DNA of 64,000 bases from Rhinopomastus cyanomelas (Eukaryota > Chordata > Aves > Bucerotiformes > Rhinopomastidae). The notes under the pieces were generated by a model that saw nothing but the letters and a program-made list of their open reading frames with translations, did not search any database and was not told the DNA's origin. Each line of letters begins with the position of its first letter. Position 1 is the first letter of the stretch. The position numbers were made by a program, and so were the translations under genes. Positions 45,735 to 59,415 of the stretch are shown here, piece after piece. The stretch is taken from the NCBI GenBank assembly GCA_013400115.1, contig VXBP01005118.1:1-64000 (forward strand), written 5' to 3'.

Positions 45735-47605
45735 AGCTCTGGTAAGAGAATGTAGGGACACAACTAGGAAAGCCAAGGCCTCTGTGGAATTAAACCTTGC
45801 AAGAGAGGTCAAGGGCAACAAAAAGGGTTTCTCTGAATACATGGCAGGTAAAATTAAACCTAGAGGCAATGTAGGCCCCCTGCTGAATGAGGTGGGTGCC
45901 CTGAAGACAGAGGATACAGAGAAAGCAGAGATATTAAACACCTTCTTTGCCTCCATCTGTGCTTCTGGGACCTGTCCCGATATCAAGCCCCAGACTGCTG
46001 AGGCTCCAAAAGTTGTTGAGGCAAGAGAGGAGCCTGCCTTGGTGATGAGGACTGGAATAGGGGTCAAATGAGCAAACTGAATGTACATAAATCCATGGGC
46101 CCAGATGGGATGCACCCGCGCGTGCTAAGGGAGATGGCGGAAGTCATTGCTAAGCCACTCTCCATCATCTTTTCTAAGTCATGGGGATCAGGAGAGGTGC
46201 CTAGAGACTAGACAATAGTGAATGTTACTCCAATCTTCAAAAAGGGAAAGAAGGGAGACCCAGGTATCTATAGACCAGTCAGCCTGACCTCCATCCCAGG
46301 AAAGGTGATGGAACAATTTGTTCTAGAGGCTGTCTCCAAGCACTTCAAGGACAAGAGGGTCATTACGGACAGTCAGCATGGCTTTACAAAGGGAAAGTCA
46401 TGCTTGACCAACCCGATAGCCTTTTATGAGGGTGTAACCAGGTGGATAGATGATGGCAGAGCCATGGATATGGTCTATCTTGACTTCAGTAAAGCATTTG
46501 ACACAGTCTCATATAGCATCCTTGCAGCCAAACTGAGGCAGTGTGGACTGGATGATTGGGTAGCGAGGTAGATCTTGAACTGGCTGCAGGATAGAAGCTG
46601 GAGAGTAGTGGTCAATGGGACGGAGTCTAGTTGGAGGCCTTTATCTAGTGCAGTCCCCCAAGGGTTGGTACTGGGACCAGTCCTATTCAATGTATTCATT
46701 AATGACTTGGATGAGGGATTAGGGTGCACTGTCAGCAAGTTTGCTGATGACACAAAACTAGCTCGTGTCGCTGACATCCCTGCAGACTGTGCTGCGATTC
46801 AGCGAGACCTGGACAGGCTGGAGAGAAACTTAATGGAATATATCAAGGGTAAGTGTAGAGTCTTACATCTGGGAAAGAACAACCTCAGGTACCAGTATAG
46901 GTTGAGGACTGCCCTGTTGGAGAGCAGTGCAGGAGAAACTGACCTGGGGGTCCTGGTGGACAGCAGGATGACTATGAGACAGCCATGTGCTCTTGTAGCC
47001 AAGAGGGCCAACGGCATCCTGGGGCAGATCAGTAAGGGGATGGTTAGCAGATCGAGAGTGGTTCTCCTCCTCTTCTACTCTGCCCTGATGAGACCACATC
47101 TGGAGTATTGTGTCCAGTTCTGGGCCTCTCAGTTCAAGAGGGATGTGGAGCTGCTGGAGGGAGTCCAGCATAGAGCGATGAGGGTGATGAAGGAAGTGGA
47201 GCATGTCCTTTATGAGGAAAGGCTGAGGGAGCTGGGTCTCTTAAGCCTGGAGGAAAGGGGACTGAGGGGAGACCGTCTATAAATATTTGAAGGGTGGGTG
47301 TCAGGAGGATGGAGCCAGGCTGTTCTCAGTGTCACCTAATGATGGGACAAGGGGCAATGGGTGTAAGCTGGAACACAGGACGTTCCATATGAATGTGAGA
47401 AGGAACTTCTTCCCAGTGAGGGTGATGGAGCACTGGAACTGGCTGCCCAGGGGGGTTATGGAGTCTTCTTCTTTGGAGATGTTCAAAACCCTCCTGGATG
47501 TGTTCCTGTGTGACTTGATCTAGGTGATTCTGCTGTGTCAGTGGTATTGGCTAGGTGATCTTTTGAGGTTCCTTCCAATCCCTAATGATTCTATGATTCT
47601 GTGAT
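45735..47605 (+). mobile_element. CR1 LINE, ~1.9 kb, most of ORF2 and complete 3' end
   Basis: This is the longest CR1 in the window. Plus-strand frames are 45784-46071 ('ELNLAREVKGNKKGFSEYMA', 'GPLLNEVGALKTEDTEKAEI'), 46218-46571 ('NVTPIFKKGKKGDPGIYRPV', 'DSQHGFTKGKSCLTNPIAFY', 'VYLDFSKAFDTVSYSI'), 46575-47282 (catalytic 'KFADDTKLA', 'RDVELLEGVQHRAMRVMKEV') and 47287-47523 ('RRNFFPVRVMEHWNWLPRGV'). It has the whole RT domain and C-terminal region, broken by a few stops and one frameshift. It ends in 'aatgattctatgattctgtg'. The endonuclease and ORF1 are missing. Confidence 0.95.
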
Positions 47606-50600
47606 AGTATTCAGGTACGTAGAAATGGCCAGTCATTTTTTAAATCCTGCCAATCATGGCCTTAGCTGCATTGTCTGCACCAAGTTTGAGACAGCAGTTG
47701 TGTTTTCAGAGATTATTTTCCATCCATGCTAATTTTAGATGCATCACCTTTCTGTTGGTATTGAGTAGCCACTAAATTCATTCTTCCACTAGCGTGTGAG
47801 TTAATGGAAGCAAGTAGACTGCGTTTACTTTGTCAAACTCAGAGACAGGATTTTTTTTTTATGCTTCCAAGGACACTCTGTAGCTGGGATGTGGGCAAAG
47901 AAATTTATGTTCAACTGCATGTGTTGGTTACCTTCTGCATCAGTAAAATCCATCGGCTGCTGTGCTATATGCTCCTCCTTATTCACATTTGAAGTCCCCA
48001 CAACTTTCTTGTAACATCATCTAACCTAATGCTGTGAAATCTAAAAACATGCTACATGATTGTTCACCCTCTTTCCAGACATTGATAGATACATTGAAAA
48101 CGTTAATTCAGGTATTGAGTATTCTGCTACTGAATTTTCTGCCTGTGAACAACTGCCTGTTTATCTAACGTGACAAATGGGATTAAGCTGAGGCATGTCT
48201 GTGTTCCTGCTGGGAAAGGAAGCTCTGTGTGGTGCGCCCTGAATCTGCGTAAAAGCTTCTCTTCGGACACCCAGGGTTTAAATTGTTCTTAGATTGGGAG
48301 AAGCAGGGAGAATACTAAATAACCTCTCAGGTGCTCTCTGTATCCTGTTGAATATGGGGGCTGAGCTGTAAAATATTTTGATGCAGCTAAGTGTTAACTT
48401 GCAAAATTTTTCAGAGCCCTGAAAATATTGCGCCCAATGATGACACCCTGCTTGTCGTGGCAGGAAATTGCCTTACAGTCCTCCACAGATTTAGCATGTG
48501 GTGTTGTAAAAATGATGGCTTCCGCTCAAGTGGCAGTCGAAGGCTGAAGAGCGGAAATCCGGACAGGAGCACAGGACTGAAGAGGGTGGTGGTACCTGGT
48601 GAGAGGAGGGGGTGATACTAAATGCATTTTTTCAGCAATGATTGAATTTTGTCACTTGCATGAGCATCAACCTTTTCCAAAACACTTGGAGTAAAGCCTT
48701 TCGCTTTTAATTGTGGTATTGATGGCTGGCTTTGCTCCGAACACATTTCTTCTTAATTTCATATCTGATCTCATATGAGATTATGCAATCCCTTACTTTT
48801 GGCTTTTTATCGTCTTTGATTACATTTTTGATGTTGGACTTTGCACAATTAAAATGGAAAACGGACTAGTGCCAAGCACTTTGAAATAGAGACCACAGTG
48901 GTCCACGATTCTTGAGTCATATTCTTTCCACTCTTATTAGGGCATAATTTGGTTTTTTAAATTGTCACAGGAATTTAAGTTATTCTAGTGTTTCATTATT
49001 CTTTCTCATTATTTTAACATATCTTTTTATTGATGTCTTGTCTGGAAAATGTCCTCAAGATTATTGGATTATTTTGTTCTGAGGGATGAAGAATCCAATT
49101 TGATATTTGCAAAATGGCACCAATATGAGTTGAATATGGCCATTTGGACTTTTTGATGGACTAAATTCCATTTTTTCATCCAAGGAGCAGCCTCATCCCT
49201 GGGACTTTCTCAACACGCAGGTTGTGTATGTGCAATATTCTCCATTGAGCTAAACACTCTATATTAAACTGGCGTGAATGCCTTGGCTTTCTTTCTGTGT
49301 GTTTCATTTTCTCAGAAGCTGTGCAAAATGCAAAAGATTGGTTAAAAATAACAAAATTTAGCCATGGTGAATGTGTGTTGAAATATTTGTTTATTTTGTT
49401 GTCTTCCTCTCCAAGAGGCCATGCAGCAACCCAAATGTAGTAAAGAATACTCGTTAGAAGGAGCACAAATTATGCCAAGCCATGGCTACAGTTAAGTGAC
49501 AAAAGATGTCCGTGTGGACACAGTTACCCCTGGCAGAGACACAGTGCTTAAACATGGTTTTATTTTCAATGAAATAATACATCACCAGTAACACCTGTAC
49601 TAATTGTTCCTATTATCTGTGAATATTGTTTTGACCAAAGTGGTGTTGGCTGTGTCTCCGTACTCCTTTCAAAGCCCCCTTCAAGTTTTAGTCCTCATCA
49701 GGCCGAAGTAAGAGCAAGACCAAAAATGAATAGCCAATAAAATTGGAGAAGGATCTTCTCCACCTGCCATGCTATGGGAAAAAACAAGACATACAGACAG
49801 CGCTGATGGTGAGATTCAGGTCTAGGAAGGAGACAGAGAAGAGTTTCCTGGTCAAGCTTATATCTTGACTTTTTTCTGCTCAGTTTCTTGTTTTAAGACA
49901 ATGTATGGATTTTCATTTCAAGGCTTGCAAGCAAGGGAACAATCAATGAATAAATTATATAATCATCAAGGAGACAAGTCAAGGAAGTCTCTGCTGACTG
50001 CAGAAATACTCTTCTTAGTTAGGATATTTATCTTAATTATGTTGAAGCATTACTTTGAGTTGGATTTGACTTTTGAACAGCCTAAAGTTGCATAGAGGAA
50101 GAAGTGCTGCTTTCCTCTGGAAAGCAGTTTTGTATCACTTCTAACATCTGCAAGATTTGTCTTTCTTCCGTTAGATTAAATTATACTAGTGTTCAGCATT
50201 TGACCTGCCATCATTTCTTTGGACAGATGGTAATGACCTTTATCAGTAACTGAGCTGGTTTTAATTTGTGTGCTGCAGCTGCACAGTCAGATTTAGAAAG
50301 CTTGCCATTTTTTATGGGGCTGGTTGCTATTATATCAAAATCCAGAGTTTAGTAAAACCTTGGTTTGCGCTGTAAATTCATCCTAAAAAACACTGTAAAT
50401 CTTCTATATGGAAGCTCTTTTCTCTCCTTCAATTCATCTGTCTATTTTATCTGGCTTCTGTTGCAACCACAGCTGGGAAACTTGCAGCGTTATTGTGGCA
50501 AGTGGCATTTGGCAGCTGGCAATACATTTCAGAATATTGGGAGGGAGAGGAGCAGCCAGGGCTTGCTGGTAGTGTACCCCAAGTATCTTCTGAATTGCAT

Positions 50601-52141
50601 CCTTGGAGATCCTGTGGCCCACAAGAAAGGTTTGCAGGCCGCTCCTTGTGCCAGTGATTTTCCCTGTGTTTGTCTGCCAGGAGGATTTGAGTCTTTCTCC
50701 AGCCTGTGAAGAGCACAGAGCTACACCAAACCCCAGCCTAGCCCACGCTCTTTTGCTGTGTGTAGTGTGTTAGAGCCACAGTCAGAGCAAGCCCTGTGGA
50801 GCAGAAATACATGGGTGCAACCAACTGTAACTATCACTAAGCCTGGTGATGTTTTGACGTTCATCTTCTCTGCACTGCCATCTGTTACTCAAGGTAGGAC
50901 AAGTGAACTGAGTGTTAATAACTAGCTCTAATGAATGCAGAAGTGTCCCTCCTAGGCTCTCAGCAAGGCTTCATTAACTTCAGTTATGGACATGAAGGTC
51001 ATGTTCCTCAAGGTGTATTGCTCTGTGTTTTCCTTCTGAAAATGAAAGTTGTTATTCATCATTAGTCACTCTGGAAGTGAACACTCTACTCAGTGAAAGC
51101 TACTCCTTTGGCTGCTGTGTTGTGGTTGTGGAAGCCTGGACTCTGCTGTGCTACAGAGTGCTTGAGGCTTTGCACTGCAGAAAAGTGAGAAGCAAAGACT
51201 CGTGTCTGACCACTGCCCTGAAGACACCTGAGCAAGCACATCATGGCAAATAAAAACCGCTCAGAGTGCTTTGATACCATCAAGACCTCACTGCTTTGCT
51301 TTCTTTTCCTTTATCTTAAATTGTGGTCTTGAACCCACCACACCGACAAGGAAAATTTAAAGATAAATCTCACATAACAGGAATGTCTGAAAGAAGGCTT
51401 AACTGTTAGAATTGTCTGTAGTAATACATGTCACAACTGGAATTTCGATAGAATGATATTTGACATTTACAGTTGGAAAGGAAAACACTTGGGTTTCTAC
51501 AGCTTTTCAAGTACATGTGATGATTTTCATTGTAGTTCATTTTGGGTTGCCTTCTCACAATGTGGTACCTATTGCTTTCGTATCGAGGAGTTAAACTCCC
51601 TGTTACATTTTTCTTTTCACATTCAGCACTCTTGATCTGAAACTAATAAACGTCTCTATTGCTCCACTGTACACAGCCAAATAGCTGCTAAAATGAGCTG
51701 TCTGAAGAACTTCGTATACGTACACAAGGACCCATATGCAGAGGGCAGTTTTAAATACCCAGATTGCCAGAGATGGGAACTAAATCCTCTAATGTTCTTC
51801 ATGTTGGTATTTAAAACCACTTTGATTTTCAATGTATGGTAATCCCTTCCTTGCTGAAGGACCTTCTAATCTGCCAATATTTGTGCACATACTCAACTTT
51901 TTAACCTGAAATTCAATATTTAGGCAATTCTGCACTTTGGGAAAAAAATGTGGGTTAGAATATTTACTTTCTAAACCTAAGATATTTACTTTCTAACCCT
52001 AAAATGCATGATTTTAAGTTCTGTATTTAAAAAAAAAAACCTTCCTAAGAAAAATTGAAATGTTGTTTGGGAATTAAAGTGAGAAGAATAATAGCTAGGT
52101 ACTTTACGTGCATACATTCAACATTGAACTTTGTTGGTCTA
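47606..52141. other. Long intronic stretch
   Basis: No exon or transposon identified, apart from the 22-bp duplication at 51960-52003. Open frames of 60-114 codons show no recognisable domain. Confidence 0.5.
51960..52003. repeat. 22-bp tandem duplication
   Basis: 'atatttactttctaaaccta' plus AG is followed at once by the same unit with CCC for ACC (then AAA). Two copies. Confidence 0.85.
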
Positions 52142-52290
52142 GATGAGAAGTTTCCTTCACGGGAGACGTTTAAAACCCACCTGTATATGTTCCTGTGTGA
52201 CTTGGTCTAGGTGATCCTGCTGTGACAGGGGGATTGGACTAGATGATCTTTCGAGGTCCCTTCCAATCCCTAATGATTCTATGATTCTGT
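52142..52290 (+). mobile_element. CR1 LINE 3' end fragment, plus strand
   Basis: 'tatatgttcctgtgtgactt', 'ggtctaggtgatcctgctgt', 'ggattggactagatgatctt' and 'aatgattctatgattctgtg' are the complete CR1 3' UTR and tail, little diverged. Confidence 0.95.
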
Positions 52291-54379
52291 GGCATATTGC
52301 TGTAGCCAAAAACTCTGTAGAAGTCTACAGCACTTGTCTACACGTCTACAGCATTTTTTTTCTGAGAAGGTGGAAGAGGAATGGGATTGTTCTTGCTGCT
52401 GGTGAGATATTTTTGCACCATGTGGGAGTCAGAGTTCCTGTCCTGCCAGTTTCATTATGATCTGTTGTGCAAAATTTAAAAATTAGCCAGGAACTTCATA
52501 GTCACTAGGTTGCACTGGACTGCATTTCAAGAAATAAAGTAGAACTTCTGTCTTGAAAATGTGTATTTTTTAGCATTATTCTCGCAAAAATCTTTAGAAG
52601 TTCTCTATTCTAATGCTGTAATGGTGCTGAGAAACTCGAATGCTGTCCTTCAACATGCTTAAACTGCAAAAGCCACTCCAAGGCTGCGAAGCTGTGACAT
52701 CCAGTCTATGGCTTGCAGCTCTATGTGGTGAACGGGGCAGCATTCCAGAGCCTGTGAAAGCAAGAGCCTGTTTCTGTGGTCTGAGGAAGGAGCTTAGCTT
52801 GTCTGTCTCTAGCAGTGATGCGGAACCTGCCTGAACTGCCAGGATGCATCAGCTCAAGTATTAGCTGTTCCATACAAGCTTCTTCCCTGTCACTTCAGTG
52901 TTGCTTGGATCCACTTGCATGCGGCAAGTCTTTTCTCTCTTTTCAGGAGAGCCCTTACTTTAGAGGCTCCTTGTTTAGAGACCTTGTACTTTAGGTTTCT
53001 AATCTCGTTTCCCAGTATGGCTGAGCTCTGGATGATACAGCAAAGTGTTTGCTGTTGCAAAGAAGAATTTCCCCACAGCAAACCAGCACCAGGCTTAAGA
53101 GAATTTGAATGGCACCTTTCTTACTTGCTGTGGGTAGGGCCTGTCAGTTTTGTGCCAGGTCCGTGTGACTAATTTGAGCTCAGCTATAATCCACATTGTG
53201 GAGCATCAGTTTATGGGACTCTGAAGGGTAATTTCTGCTGTCAGATACAGAGGCAGAACTGTTACTATTTAATTTTTTACCATCTGCCTTCTTCTTGTTC
53301 TGTCTTCACCCTGTGTCACCTGCGTGTCATCCAGCTCTGGCTTCAGCCTGCCTCTTGGTGTAGGCAGAGGTATTCCTTATTGCCCTTCATTCCCATTGAC
53401 AAGAGGGTCTTATCAATGTGCCAGCTTTAGGAGAAAACACCAAAGAACAATAAACACTTCACATTTGTAAATATACTTTTTTGCTCCTCCTAACCTCTCG
53501 CTATTATGAAACCAGCTCCTTTGCCGAGTGTGGGTTAATGGAGTTTGTGATCTGCTGGAGATGATGTTGCTGCACATGGATCTTGGGCTGTCCAATCCAA
53601 CACAGATAAGCACAGCACAAGCTCTTCCAAAAGGTTCTGTTTCTGGCAGGTTACATTATGATGTCTGGTCGTAGAGAAGGTCTCACGGCTGCTTTCTGTT
53701 GGCTGCTAGACCGTTTGCACTAGGATTTGAACCCTTTGAATCAAATGGTGTCGGATTTAATTATCCACACCCCTCCAGAGAGGGTTACAGAGCCCTTGGG
53801 TATGCTCTTGAGCAGTGTGCACATCAGTGGATCAGGGGCTGTGCCAGCATCCCAGCCTGGCATTGGTAGGTGCCATAGAGTCACAGAATGATTTGGGTTA
53901 TGTGAGCGAGCCGTGCATGCACCGTTCAGTAGTCCCCTCACATTACAGCACCGTCAGGCTGAGAGCTAATCCTGGCTTTTGTCAGGAAAATGTGCCTGTG
54001 GCCTCGATTTTTACAGATTGTGAGGGATGCTGCAAAAGCTCATTGTATGTCCTCTGGGTTTGACAGGCTTTTTCATGGACAGAGTTGCTTGCAGAAAATC
54101 CTGAACAAAACCAATTGTTCTAGTCTGGAAAATACTGCAGAAGAGCAGAAAAGATAACTTTCTTTTTTTTCAAAATGTAGACAAACAGAAAACAGAAAAT
54201 GCTAAAATCCACATTTGATATTATTTTCTGAATGTGTTACTGTCTCCTTTGCTTTGCTCAGTGGCAGCAGGCTGCAGGTAGGTAACCCTGTGCTTACAGG
54301 TGAAACTAGGGGCTGGCTTCCTATAAAATCTGCTTGAAGGCAGAGAGACTTAAACTGACTGGATGGATGGTCTGAGGTC
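52291..54379. other. Intronic stretch; possible tiny CR1 tail at ~53877-53899
   Basis: No exon seen. 'agagtcacagaatgatttgg' near 53877 resembles the first bases of a reversed CR1 tail, but nothing of CR1 follows. Confidence 0.45.
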
Positions 54380-54987
54380 AGTGGTCCAAGAAGTCCAGTA
54401 TCATCCTGGCTTGTGTCAGAAACGTGCGGTCAGCAGGACTAGAGATGTAATCATCCCCCTCACTCATCACTGGTGAGGCCTCACCTTGAGTACTGGGCTC
54501 AGTTTTGGGCACCTCAGTTCAAGACAGACACTGAGGTGCTGGAGCGGGTGCAAAGAAGGGCAACGAAGCTGGTGAAGGGCCTGTGTGACATGGTCATGTG
54601 AGGAGCAGCTGAGGGAGCTGGGGCTGTTTAGTCTGAGGAAGGGGAGGCTGCAGGAAGACTTTTTTGCCCTCTGCAACACCTTAAGGGAAATTATGGAGAC
54701 AAGGGTTCTGGTCTCTTCTCACAGGTCATTAGTGATAGAACAAGAGGGAATGGCCTCAAGCAGGGATGGTTAGGCTGGGCATTAGGAAAAAAAATTTCAC
54801 TGAAAGAGTGGCCAGGCCTTGCAACAGGCTGCCCAGGGAGGGAATTGAGTCATCATCCTTGAATGTGTTTGGAAGTCACTTGATGTGGTGCCTAGAGATC
54901 TGGTCTAGTGATTAACTTGGAAGAATAAAATTATTGATTTGACTGGATGATCTCAAGGGTGTTTTCCAACCTGAATGCTTCTATGAA
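54380..54987 (+). mobile_element. CR1 LINE 3' portion, plus strand, old
   Basis: It starts in the ORF2 C-terminal region ('ctcaccttgagtactgggct', 'gaggtgctggagcgggtgca', 'aagaagggcaacgaagctgg') and runs to a decayed 3' end 'tttccaacctgaatgcttct' plus 'atgaaaa'. The frames are broken. Confidence 0.92.
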
Positions 54988-56528
54988 AACGCACCAGGGG
55001 AGAACCTGACCATGCTCAATTAAGTGGCAATATTGGCAGCAAGTTCAGAGAGGCTAGTGCTCTTTCTAGAGCATTTCTGTGTCTCCTGCAGACATCTTTA
55101 CATTTCCTGCCTGGTCATGCCTGTAGCTTTTGGCATGACTATGGCAACAGCCTTCATCTAGAAAGGTCTCAGATGTTTTGCTGTTCTCCTCTGAGTCTAA
55201 GGAAATATCTTCTGCCACTGCAATGCAACTCCCTTCATGGCATCACGTTTGTCAGATTTCAGTACCATCACACAAAGCGTGATCGACTCTCCTGCTAAAG
55301 CTTTGTGGTACATGTAGGTAAAGAGAATTGAGCTGGCATTTGCCCACTAAAGTGACGTAATGCTACACAGAGTTAAACATTCAGCTCAATACTGAAGTGT
55401 GCTCCCAGCCTGCGCAGGGGCTCGTCCTAAAGTGTATTTCAGCAGGCACTGACATGCTTCATATCGTTCATGCTTCTTACGATTGCCTTTGCATTAACTT
55501 CATGAGGCTGGTTCTCCCTAAGGTGCTTCTGTTTTACTCTCTCTTTACTGCTGGAAAAGGAGGTAACTCCTCTCTTCTGAGTTGGCTGACACTGTTGAGG
55601 GGTGTTTTTTGTTTCTTTTGTTGGTTTTGGTTTTTTTTTAAAAAAAATGCAAAGGTAGCAAATTCACCTTAGAGAAATAAGTAATATATGGCTGAGAAAC
55701 ATGATCCAGGTAGGAAAATTAAATCACAGAGATTACAAGGAAGTTTCCTGATCCCACAGGAATACAAGAGTGAAAAGGACTTTTTAACTTGCTCGTTTTG
55801 GTTGTTTACTGCTTAGGAAGACACTGAGCTACTGCAGTGATATCTTGCATCTTCCAGAGCCTGTTGCCTTTCAGGTCTGCCTGCCATTGCGATGCCAAAG
55901 CCAGAATCTGTATGTGTCAGTGTGTAGCAACAGAAAACTGTGACAAATATCTGAGCATCTTATTACAAAATCAAAAAGCCATCTCTTTGCCAACCTCAAC
56001 TCTCTTGCAAGAAGCAATTTTTAAATAGAAAATCCTAGCACTGCAGTATGAAAAAACCAGAGCCTCCATGTACCTTTCTACTTTGCAAGAAGAAAATGTG
56101 CTTTGCAACTTCCCTTCAGAAGTGGTTAAACTCGGTTGCTTCCCCACTGCAATTTTATCCAGGGGAATAAGATTTAGCCAAAGTTAATTGGTAATGAGGG
56201 CAGCCTGCAGAGCAGTTTTTTGTGGGTACTTAGAGAGCAGATTGCAGAGCATCTTAGGTGGGCATTTGCTAAGTGCAGGCAGGTTTTTTGCCCTGTTTCC
56301 AGCTCCACAGCTCAACTTGAGATGAAGGCTCACCCTAAAACACATAATGGAAGCAGCACTAGGTAAGCGCAAAGAGTAGAAGCATCACACAGGCATCTCA
56401 GAAAGGATGTTTCCTTGGAGGCAACCTCTACAAAAGTGGCAGAAAAGATCTGCAGAGTCCATTTTTATTCTCCTCCTGTTTCTGAGAGGTGAAGTAATTA
56501 TGTTAAAATACTCCAGATTATTTCAGAG
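54988..56528. other. Intronic stretch
   Basis: No exon or repeat identified. T-rich then A-rich low complexity at about 55600-55650. Confidence 0.5.
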
Positions 56529-56800
56529 GAGTGATAGGACAAGGGGCAGTTGGTTGTAAGCTGGAACATAGGAGGTTCCGTATAAATATCAGAAGGAACT
56601 TCTTCACAGAGAGGATGACAGAGCACTGGAACAGGCTGCCCAGGGGAGCTGTGGAGTCTCCTTCACTGGAGATGTTTAAGACCCCCCCCGGATGTGTTCC
56701 TGTGTGACTTGGTCTAGGTGATCCTGCTGTGTCAGGGGGATTGGACTAGATGATCGTTCGAGGTCCCTTCCAATCCCTAATCATTCTATGATTCCATGAT
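56529..56800 (+). mobile_element. CR1 LINE 3' end fragment, plus strand
   Basis: It reads 'gataggacaaggggcagttg', 'aggaacttcttcacagagag', 'agcactggaacaggctgccc', then 'ggattggactagatgatcgt' and 'ttccaatccctaatcattct'. It is close in wording to the 52142 copy. A run of 8 C lies near 56683-56690. Confidence 0.95.
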
Positions 56801-59094
56801 TAACACTTACTTACACTGGTTAAATATACAGCCTTACACTTTTCTAATTTACCCAGAGCATGTATGCTGCATCCAATCCAGGAGCTACTTTTCCTTTGAG
56901 ACACTATAGCAGAAAGGTGTTTTTTGCCTGCCTGGTGTATTGAGAATTGCCCATCCAAAATAAATCTTTTATGCTCAGATATGAGTCATTAGAATGGTTT
57001 TAAATTGTGTGTGTTTAAATGCTGTTATTTAATGCAAATACAGATTTAACTACAATTATATTTCTTATTTCATGTTTTTGCCAAGGATTTTTGGAAGATG
57101 TAATGGGGCTTTAAACTCACTGGAGTGTAAAGCCCCAAAAACCTGGAGTGTCTCTAGCTCCATTTCTGTTCTGCAGGAGTACTGATGTCAGTTTTAACTA
57201 CAGTGGCAGTTCTAACACTGTCTATGCAATCTTTTCCTGTGCAATTTGCTTCTAGATCAGTGAAGTTTAAATGTGCTTTAAAATGCATGAGTGTGTTGAC
57301 TTTTTATGACAGTAGTCTGTTAGATCCAGCAGTAGCTTTCTAAGTGTGTCGCTTCATTGTAATTAACTTCTATGGGTTTGTCTGAAAAAACCCCCCAAAC
57401 TTCCATGCTTTCTACCAAACCAAAAATTGATATAAGAAATGAGAAAAGTGTATTTGTTATGTAGAAAATAACAATCGTGTGATGAGAAACTGTTCCAGTG
57501 ATAAATTTGCTGCTTGATGAAGGTGTCAGGCAAACCACTAAAATAATGAGTAAAATGAAGGCAGCTAAAGTGTTTCCCACAGACAGGTTTAGCCTCATCT
57601 GAAAGGAGGAACAGCATTGGATCTGGATGCTGGGGCCATATGACACATGGTCACCCAGTCTTCCTTCAATTTTTTAATACAGTTCTCAAACTTGCATTTA
57701 AAAATAATGATAAAGGATTTAACCAGAAGCGCAGACATTTTTCCAAGACTGGCTACATTCTAGTCTGTGTCATTGCATATATGTAATTAGCTGTGATAGC
57801 TTCTTAAGGAGACTTTATCCTGGATATGGTGGATGTGATCATCCAGCCTAGGTGGCCCTTTTCAAAACCTGCCTTAGTTCATCCTTAGCTGTAGCTGAGG
57901 CCTCCCTCATTCTCACAATCTGTTGGCCATCTGGAGAAAGTCCCAGTTAAATTGTGCACCGCCTGTCCAACCACACCACACAGCCTAGTGTGCACAAGAG
58001 CATCTGCCCAGTGAACAAGGGAGCTGCCTTTGAACTGACATTTGCTTCTGTTGATTTTTTTAAACAGTGTGACTTTATTTTTAAAAAAATAAAACAGTGG
58101 GGGAAGAAAGGAAGATAAAAAGGACAAAGGAATAGCAAATTCCATGGAATATCAGAGTGGAAAAGGTAACAAATGTTACCCAAACATTGAATTATCTAAG
58201 GGAAGTGGAATATAAAATGTTCTCCATTTAGAAGCATTCTATGTGTGACCTAGAGTTTATAATACAGATGGGACCACAATAGCCTGTCCGGCGCCGTGAC
58301 AGAGGAGTGTATCTCTCATGCATTCTCTCCATTCCAAACACCCTATACCTGTTATTACTCATGTTTTCTCTTACCCATAAAAGCCCTTGCTTTCCCATCC
58401 GAGAAGGTGCCTGCAGCTAAATCTAGCAACACTTTCACACACCGTTTATCTAGGACATGTTATGCTGAGAACTTGCTATCTCTTCTCACTCACCCCAGCA
58501 AAGTGAAATTGGGATGAGGAACTAGTTTGTAGTATGTGTTTCTCAGCATTTGCCAATGAGCAGTTATAATTTCCAGGAACAGTCCTACATGCAGCCTGTT
58601 GCAAAGATTAACATATGGCTCATTTTCCTGTGCTGGCTGCGGCTGCAGCTATTGGAGAAAGTAAGGAGAAATGCAGAAGGACTCCAAGGATGGTCAGCTG
58701 TATTTCTGTACTCAGTCTGGACTTAATGTGTAACTGAAAAACTCTTTCTCTCTTGTTCTGTTTGGAAATTTTGTCCCTTACTCGGGAGATCTGTTGTTGC
58801 GTGGAGATAGGTGCCTCATGTCAACATTTTGCTGTTTGGTGTATTTGCACACATCCTAGAATATCTGTTGCTCTTACTGTGTCATGGGCAGCCTTCTGAG
58901 AAAATCGGTATGATTTTACTTCAGCCTTAATGTGCTTTATGTGATTAATACAATGATTAATAATTTCTTGCCTGCCTAAGGGCTCATCCTGAGTGACAGT
59001 GGCATGCCAAGCCCCTGAGAAACAGACTGCTGCATTTTGAGAAGTGGCTCATGTAATGGCCCAGCCTTGACTTTAAGCTCAAAAGTATTGAAAA
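56801..59094. other. Intronic stretch
   Basis: No exon or repeat identified. Open frames at 57320-57646 and 57885-58145 (minus strand) are chance-like, overlapping in other frames and without domains. Confidence 0.5.
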
Positions 59095-59415
59095 ATCGTA
59101 AAATCATGAGGGCTCGAAGGGACCTCCAAAGGCCATCTAGTCCAACATCATTCAAATCACCAGATTGCCAGGAACACCATCAAGCCTGACATTGAGTGTC
59201 TCCAGGGCTGGGGCCTCAACCACCTTGCTAGGCAACCTGTTCCAGGGATCCACCACATTCGTATTAAGCTTTTTTTCTGATGTTTAACCTAAATCTGTGC
59301 TTTCCAACTTAAAACTCTTATCCCTTGTCCTGTTGATCCCTGCCCTACTGAACAGTTCTTCTCCAGCCTCTTTATAGGCCCCTTTCAAGTTTTGGATGGT
59401 TGCCATAAGGCCAGT
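59095..59415 (-). mobile_element. CR1 LINE 3' fragment, minus strand, older subfamily
   Basis: 'cgtaaaatcatgagggctcg', 'aagggacctccaaaggccat', 'ctagtccaacatcattcaaa', 'ggcaacctgttccagggatc' and 'cttatcccttgtcctgttg' follow the reversed 3' region of a CR1. The high divergence and differing wording point to an old subfamily. Confidence 0.85.

Noticed and set aside
45618..46115. 165-codon minus-strand open frame
   Set aside because: Antisense of the CR1 pre-RT region that starts near 45735.
53877..53899. Additional CR1 tail
   Set aside because: Only about 20 bases resemble the tail, too little to call.
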